This document shows positions 57,538 through 64,000 of a DNA stretch of 64,000 nucleotides, piece after piece. Origin of the DNA: Cololabis saira (lineage: Eukaryota > Chordata > Actinopteri > Beloniformes > Belonidae). Position numbers and translations under genes: made by a program. Numbering within the stretch: position 1 is the stretch's first letter; each line of letters begins with the position of its first letter. The stretch lies in the NCBI RefSeq assembly GCF_033807715.1, contig NC_084599.1:32650160-32714159 (forward strand), read 5' to 3'. The notes beneath the pieces are model-generated. The model saw only the letters and a program-made list of their open reading frames with translations. It was not told where the DNA came from and did not search any database.

Positions 57538-58353
57538 TACGACGGAGTATTAGGGCCAAACTAAGACAAAAAAAATGGAAATTACGAGAATAAAGTCATA
57601 ATATAATGAGAATAAAGTCGTAAAATTACGAGAATAAAGTCGTAAAATTACGAGAATAAAGTCGTAATGTTGCGAGAATAAAGTCGTAATAGAATAAAGT
57701 CGTAAAAATACGAGAATAAAGTCGTAATGTTGCGAGAATAAAGTCGTAATAGAATAAAGTCGTAATATTACGAGAATAAAGTCGTAAAATTACGAGAATA
57801 AAGTCGTAATGTTGCGAGAATAAAGTCGTAATAGAATAAAGTCGTAATATTATGAGAATAAAGTCGTAATATTACGAGAATAAAGTCGTAAAATTACGAG
57901 AATAAAGTCGTAATGTTGCGAGAATAAAGTCGTAATATTATGAGAATATAATTTATGAGAACTCTAACAGGAAGAGCTTCTTCTCCCTGTGTTAAAATGA
58001 GGAATATTGAGCATCTTGTGAAGTTATATTTATATATTTATAATATATTACGACTTTATTCTCGTAATATTATGACTTTATTCTCGTAATTTTACGACTT
58101 TATTCTCGTAATATTATGACTTCATTCTCGTAATTTTACGACTTTATTCTCGTAATATTATGACTTTATTCTCGTAATTTTACGACTTTATTCTCGTAAT
58201 ATTATGACTTCATTCTCGTAATTTTACGACTTTATTCTCGTAATATTATGACTTTATTCTCGTAATTTTACGACTTTATTCTCATTACATTATGACTTTA
58301 TTCTCGTAAATTCCTTTTTTTGTTTTTTTGTTTGGCCCTAATACTCCGTCGTA
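57538..58353. mobile_element. TIR element made of two opposed arrays of 20-22 bp units
   Basis: The ends TACGACGGAGTATTAGGGCC and its exact reverse complement are flanked by GTAAAT on both sides (57532-57537, 58354-58359). The left half is an array of about 17 units like TTACGAGAATAAAGTCGTAA. The right half holds about 12 of the same units on the other strand. Each unit has its own inverted ends (TTACGA/TCGTAA). The centre (57960-58045) is unrelated AT-rich DNA. No ORF. Confidence 0.85.
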
Positions 58354-58359
58354 GTAAAT

Positions 58360-60239
58360 AGACTAATTTGACTTGGATAAACTTAATTTGGTTGAACAAT
58401 TCACCTTTTTTTAGGGTAGCCAGTCTGCTTGCTTTATTCTATTTGAGATCAGCGACAATGTAATAAAATGTAATCTCATCCGAATGGCTCTGTAGTATTT
58501 CTGACCATCGGATTAGCACCTCTTTACTTCTGTGATCATACCGCCCTGCTGGTTTGCATCATTTACCCTCTGTAGCTCTGGGGCTAATAATACAAACCCA
58601 AGCGGCCATGGCTCAGAACCCCTGAATGGGGAGGTTGTTGGGAGAGAGCGATGGGGTTATCGCTCATGTCAAATTCCTGGCCAAAGTGGTCACTTTGTTT
58701 GGGAAAAAGATCTGGCTTTGTCACGGCTTGACAGTCATTCAGTCCTGTCGAGTGAAAGGAGCTCAAGACAGCAGAACAAGACCTCCGAACTCAACATCAC
58801 TTCACAGTTGAGGTCTAACAATTCTAAAGTGACCAAAAGACAATTTAAAAATGAAAAAAATAAACAAACAAAAAAAACTATGTTTTGTTACATGATTTTT
58901 TTACGATCAATGGCTTTTATAACTGGTTGTAATCAATCACAGCTCTGAGTCCTTCAAAGTTACTTGGAGCTATGAGATTTTCATCTCAAAGCAACTTGAG
59001 ATACTTGAGGTGAACAAGAGCACTTAATCACTCTGCACTCAGACAACACCGTGAGTTTACCTGCCATGAGATGTACGGGTGACAAATATGCAGCGTCATC
59101 AATTTAAACAAAAAAAAGATGATGTTAATGATCACAATTACGATTACGGTAATGATGGCCGTAGTGATTATTATGACGATGATAGTATTTATAATAATGA
59201 TACATTATTATTGTAATTTTGTTACTGGTAGAATTATTATTACTAGATTGAGCATGGGTTTTTGTTCTGGTTTTTTCCTCTTTTTTTCCCCTTCTTCTTT
59301 CCAATGGTTGCAATTACTAATATCATTGTTGCATACAAGATATGTGTTTTCCTTATTGGGTGAGTAGCAATCACACATACAACTCACCTACTGCACACAA
59401 AACCCAATTAAAAAACGTAAAAGGGCTGTATACCTCAGGTCATTTTATTTATTTTGACCATTTGTGTGTTTCAGTATAGTTAGAATCAAATGTGAGGATT
59501 GGCACAGAAAACCTTAACATAAATGATCAGGTCTTTGTGACAGAATCAACAGAGGTGTCTGTCATAGATCCAGCAGAAGGATGCCTCATCGTTTCCTGAC
59601 AGAGAACCCTCTTTTATTGCAAACTTTACCAGAAAACTTTGCAGAAGTGCAACAATATAGGATTTTATATATATATTTCCTTTGTGTTAGCTTACTTCCT
59701 CATTTTTCTGTTGTCCAGTGAAATGTCAGATCTGTCATCAACCACCACTTAAGCAACAAAAGAGCGCTCGGGTTCCAGCTGAGGTTCAGTGTTTACTGAG
59801 AGCCAGGTGAAGCCCGACACATGAGACGCTGGTTTCTGAATTTAAAGATTCCTCCTTCTGCTCTGGGATATGTGGTTCAATCTAATTGATGTAAACTTAA
59901 AACACACACAAAAAAGCACTGTCTAATTTGTTTCTTTATTCTTTATAAAGAAATATTATTTTCATCTACTCTTTCACCTCTGTTGAACTCCAGTCACTCT
60001 AAATTATTTAAATAATTGTTGCTTTCACATAATAAAGAGATCCCTTTTAGCCTTGAAAAGTATGTTTTTTTTCTCCCAGAGAAAGTCCATGTTTGGAGAT
60101 ATTTAATAATCTTGATGATAATTAGTAAATTAAAACTGAATTCCTTATTTTGATATACAAATCTACATAAACCAGCTTTCATCCAGTGCATTCTGACCTC
60201 AGAATATGCATTAGCTACATTATTTTAAGGTTGTCCAAT
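58360..60239. other. Non-genic stretch
   Basis: No gene recognised. A GAT/AAT-rich simple stretch lies at 59115-59215. ORFs at 58532-58948 have no domain. Confidence 0.4.
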
Positions 60240-60425
60240 ACTCCGACACTGATTCATCAATCTGAACAGCTCACCAATCCATCACAGGGACACATTGAGA
60301 AAAATGAGATAAATAAACTGCACATTCACATTCACAGTCACACAAGGGGTCCATTTAGAGTCACCAATCAACCTAACGCACATCTATTTGGACTGAAGGA
60401 CGAAGTCAGAAAAAACCCACTCACG
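60240..60425 (+). repeat. CATCC-family repeat, partial
   Basis: 'agctcaccaatccatcacag', 'gtccatttagagtcaccaat' and 'caacctaacgcacatctatt' keep the family order, diverged and truncated. Confidence 0.5.
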
Positions 60426-60819
60426 ACTGAATGAATGTTTATTATAAAAAAACCCATGAAAGAAATAGAAATGAGACAAAAAATCAGCATCACACTTTCT
60501 TGCTATGGTCTGTTTTAAATTGTGCCACATTTCTTTTCATCTGCACTCAAATTTTTGTAAAGGCTTGGTCTAGAGAATAATTATGGAATTTACATTTTTT
60601 GTTCACTGCAAAAACTGATTTCTAAGAAAGTAAATCAGCCTTGCCTCAAAGAAATTAGAAGACTAATTTCCTAGTTCGAGTCAAGGAAATATATTTTACC
60701 CCCCTTGGTGGAGATATTTAGTTTAAGATAAGACAATCTTGACTAGATTTAGGAAAATTAGGCTTATTTCTAGAGGAACTTCCTTTGCAGTGTTGCATAT
60801 TCACCTATTTACTAGTATA

Positions 60820-61020
60820 TTGTACCCATTATATCCCGCTCAGGGGCATAGGAGTCTGCTGGAACCTATTCCTGCTATAGAGAGGTGGGGAAACCCCTGA
60901 ACAGGTCCCCAGTCCATCACCGGGCCACACAGAGACAAATAAGATAAACAACCATGCACACTTCCTCCGCACATTCATACTCTATAAATGCCAGATTGTG
61001 TGGAGGAAAAGCAGGCGCAT
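60820..61020 (+). repeat. CATCC-family repeat, partial
   Basis: 'acccattatatcccgctcag', 'ggagtctgctggaacctatt' and 'caggtccccagtccatcacc' match the 26203 copy. Diverged. Confidence 0.55.
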
Positions 61021-62065
61021 GTCTTAAGCTTATGTATCAATTATGCATCTGACCTCGAGGTCTTTCTGCTACTGAGGGCAATGTTTGCAAAGTATCTGGA
61101 AATCCGTGGTTGTAGTTGGTGAAAACTTGCGGAAAGATAAAGAAAAAAAATCTAAGTACTTGGGAAGCCCGAAGTTTGAAAAGAAAAATCCCTTTCTTCT
61201 AATGATAAGGGTTGGTGGACGTAGAAGAGTTTTCCAATGGCTACTGATGAGCAAGTTGAAAGGTAGGAGCTGTCAGTCCCTGTTTGAATTATCATTACCT
61301 GCTGCTGTCTGAAGAATGGCTGACCAGACTGGTATCAAATGACATTAAGGTGTAGTGTTATCGCCTCAAGTTTTCACCTATTACATCAGCCAGTAAAGGT
61401 GATGCAACTGCTCCTCTCATTCTTTCCATCTACCGTACTCCTCTTCATCTCACCACCTCTCCTACTGGCTTGATGCTTTTATTTCATATTCCACCTTTCA
61501 CTTATAATCTGTCCCAGAAAAAAACCTTTCAACCATAAAACCTTGGGGGCAAAATGACAGAAAAAAGGAAAGAATTAGGGAGAAGTAACTTTTCTTTCGT
61601 ATCCATAGAAGTGTCTTATTGCAAGGTGAAAGACTGGAACCACTTGTTTTGGCTCTGCCAGGAGGGACGCAGATGGAGATTGATGAGCTTATTAAATCCA
61701 ACCAATGACTCTCAGACGGACAGTTTTTTCTTTATAAATACAGTGTTTGAGGTGCTTCACAATGCAGGTCAGTGGCATGGGAGTCCAGAGAAATTGACCC
61801 TGTCCTTCAGACAGTAGCTAAAGTCAGCAAATGAGAACTTATTAAATTATATAAAACTTTTTTTTTTTTCTTAATAAATTGAAAAACATGTTTCTGTCAA
61901 CAGGAAATATCCAGCAAGTATTCCTCACTTTTTGAGACATTTCCTTTGTAGTTTCAAGACACACTGAATAATTTGCCTTTTATTCACTTTACATACTTTG
62001 AGATCTTATGCTGTTTACAGCTCCTTGAGAACTTGAATGGACAGATGGATGGTTTTTACCTCTCA
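61021..62065. other. Non-genic stretch
   Basis: No gene, RNA or transposon ends recognised. Confidence 0.4.
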
Positions 62066-62073
62066 ATGTAGGG

Positions 62074-62880
62074 CAGGGGTCGGCAACCCAAAATGTTGAA
62101 AGGTCCATATTGGACCAAAAAAAACAAATATGTCTAGAGCCGCAAAAAATTAAAAGTCTTGTATAAGCCTTATAATGAAGGGAACGCATGCTGTATGTAT
62201 CTATATTAGTTATATTAGCCTATTATCAAAATGACTAAGTTGGCTACAAATACATAAGAGTTCACATACCTGCATAAAAGCGCAGTCTGCTCAATATCGA
62301 TCACATCACACGACTCAACACAATAATTGAGTATGCTGGCGCTGAACTTATGTCATTGATTTTCTGATCGGTGATGTTACCTGCCATTTTAATGGCCCTT
62401 CCCTTCACTGTCTTAGCGGAGGGAGTCTGTATTATCTCCGTTTTGTTTTCGAAGTCTGCAAATAGGTCTGCAATGAATGCAAATGATTCGGTCCAAGTAA
62501 CGTTGAATCCTCTTTTCTCCTCAGTTATTTTTCTCTTTTTCCCTTTGGAAACAATCCCTTTGGCCGGTTTGTTTACAACAGCCACCTGCCTGGCGCCGCC
62601 CTGCTGGTAGAAAACGTGTGTCGCAGGCTATGACGCAAATCTTCATTAACAGAAAGGTTGAAATTTAATATTTATTCTACACATTTTTACAGTATTGGAA
62701 AACGTTAAGAATGTTTGTGTCATGTTTGTCCTCCTATAGAAACCATATTAAAACAAAAAATATATTTCCCTCCTCCATCTATTTCCATATTCAAACATTT
62801 TTTAAAAAGCTCCAGGGAGCCACTAGGGCGGCGCTAAAGAGCCGCATGCGGCTCTAGAACCGCGGCTTGCCGACCCCCCG
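62074..62880 (+). mobile_element. hAT element, same family as 42172, copy B, with transposase remnant
   Basis: The left end CAGGGGTCGGCAACCC and the right end (reverse complement CGGGGGGTCGGCAAGCC) pair up. An exact 8-bp duplication ATGTAGGG flanks the element (62066-62073, 62881-62888). It shares 'gagccgcaaaaaattaaaag' and 'taaagagccgcatgcggctc' with copy A, but in place of the purine tract it keeps part of a transposase ORF on the minus strand. Confidence 0.9.
62301..62585 (-). pseudogene. Internally deleted hAT transposase remnant
   Basis: The 94-residue minus ORF has a basic start and KRKITEEKRGFNVTWTESFA, like the N-terminus of hAT transposases just before their BED zinc finger (K.xxxE.R.F...WT..F.F). 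It then jumps to FADFENKTEI, which resembles a later region (RRFADFxxxK), so the zinc finger between them is missing. This looks like an internal deletion, typical of non-autonomous derivatives. It cannot encode an active enzyme. Confidence 0.5.
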
Positions 62881-62888
62881 ATGTAGGG

Positions 62889-63041
62889 CAACCTTCGATG
62901 GTGTGTGAAGAGGATCGAAGGGGCCCAAAGGTTGACCTACATCGAGAGGTAAAAGTTGGCAGCAGCATCCATCCAAAGGCACAAATAGTTAAACTGACAT
63001 TTCCTCTGCTTTTGTACTGGATGATGTACAACAAAAATATT
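62889..63041. other. Short spacer
   Basis: Non-coding spacer between the hAT copy and the TG repeat; nothing recognised. Confidence 0.35.
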
Positions 63042-63762
<721 letters not shown>

Positions 63763-64000
63763 CAGGGGTCCGCAACCCGCGGCTCTAGAGCCGCATGCGG
63801 CTCTTTAGCGCCACCCTAGTGGCTCCTGGAGCTTTTTCAAAAATGTTTCACCTTTTTTTCCTTTTTTTCCCCTTTTTCTTCTTTTTTTTCTTCCTTTTTT
63901 TCTCTTTTTTTCTCTTTCTTTTCTCTTTTTTCTCTTTTTTTTCCTTTCTTTCTTTCTTTTCTTGTTTTTTTTTCTTTTTTTTTCTTTTTTCCCTTTTTTC
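63763..64000 (-). mobile_element. hAT element, same family, copy C, cut by the window edge
   Basis: Begins CAGGGGTCCGCAACCC and continues 'gagccgcatgcggctcttta' and 'ccctagtggctcctggagct', the reverse complement of the right end of copies A and B. It then runs into a polypyrimidine tract (63850 to the edge), the counterpart of the purine tract in copy A. The other end is outside the window; the 8 bases before it (GTTTAGCT) would be the target copy. Confidence 0.8.

Overview
The window looks like a gene-poor, transposon-rich piece of a teleost fish chromosome. Introns are short with GT..AG borders, there is much (TG)n/(TA)n/(ATCC)n microsatellite DNA, and there are many fish-type hAT, Tc1/mariner, Harbinger-like and TTAA-flanked elements plus LINE 3' ends. 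All family names are from memory of the families; no database search was possible.

Two protein-coding genes can be assembled exon by exon, both near the middle. EBNA1BP2 (EBP2 homologue, nucleolar 60S ribosome biogenesis) lies on + at 27274-33161: nine coding exons, all phases consistent, 321 aa. It faces a small three-exon gene on - at 34943-36924 (101 aa), which I read as a divergent CFAP144/FAM183 axonemal protein. A perfect RFX X-box (GTTGCCTAGCAAC) lies about 110 bp upstream of its start. As I recall, these two genes are also convergent neighbours in mammals, so order and orientation support both calls.

Left part (1-27 kb): no recognisable gene. It holds a candidate terminal exon with a close AATAAA (5079-5231), a TIR element at 2.6-3.2 kb, a Tc1 transposase fragment at 8.1 kb, a TTAA-flanked composite element at 9.2-10.4 kb with an inner element carrying a Cys-rich CXC remnant, a local direct duplication at 13.9/15.1 kb, long microsatellites, a hAT element with a LINE inserted in it (20.7-21.7 kb), a frame-broken coiled-coil pseudogene (22.1-23.3 kb), and a 364-bp palindromic MITE ending 200 bp before the EBNA1BP2 start.

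Right part (37-64 kb): no recognisable gene. It holds LINE 3' fragments, nested TIR elements at 43.9-45.7 kb, a second hAT copy at 49.0-49.7 kb, an unusual 585-bp fold-back element inserted in a LINE (50.26-50.84 kb), a hAT element at 54.3-54.9 kb, an 816-bp element made of two opposed arrays of AATAAA-bearing units (57.5-58.4 kb), a broken Tc1 transposase (52.9-53.4 kb), three copies of one hAT family (42.2, 62.1 and 63.8 kb), and several AT-rich homeobox-site-like stretches that could be conserved non-coding DNA.

The most interesting observations are the ciliary promoter motif on the CFAP144-like gene, a transposon that fills nearly all of that gene's second intron and seems to supply its branch-point region, and the two inverted-array elements.
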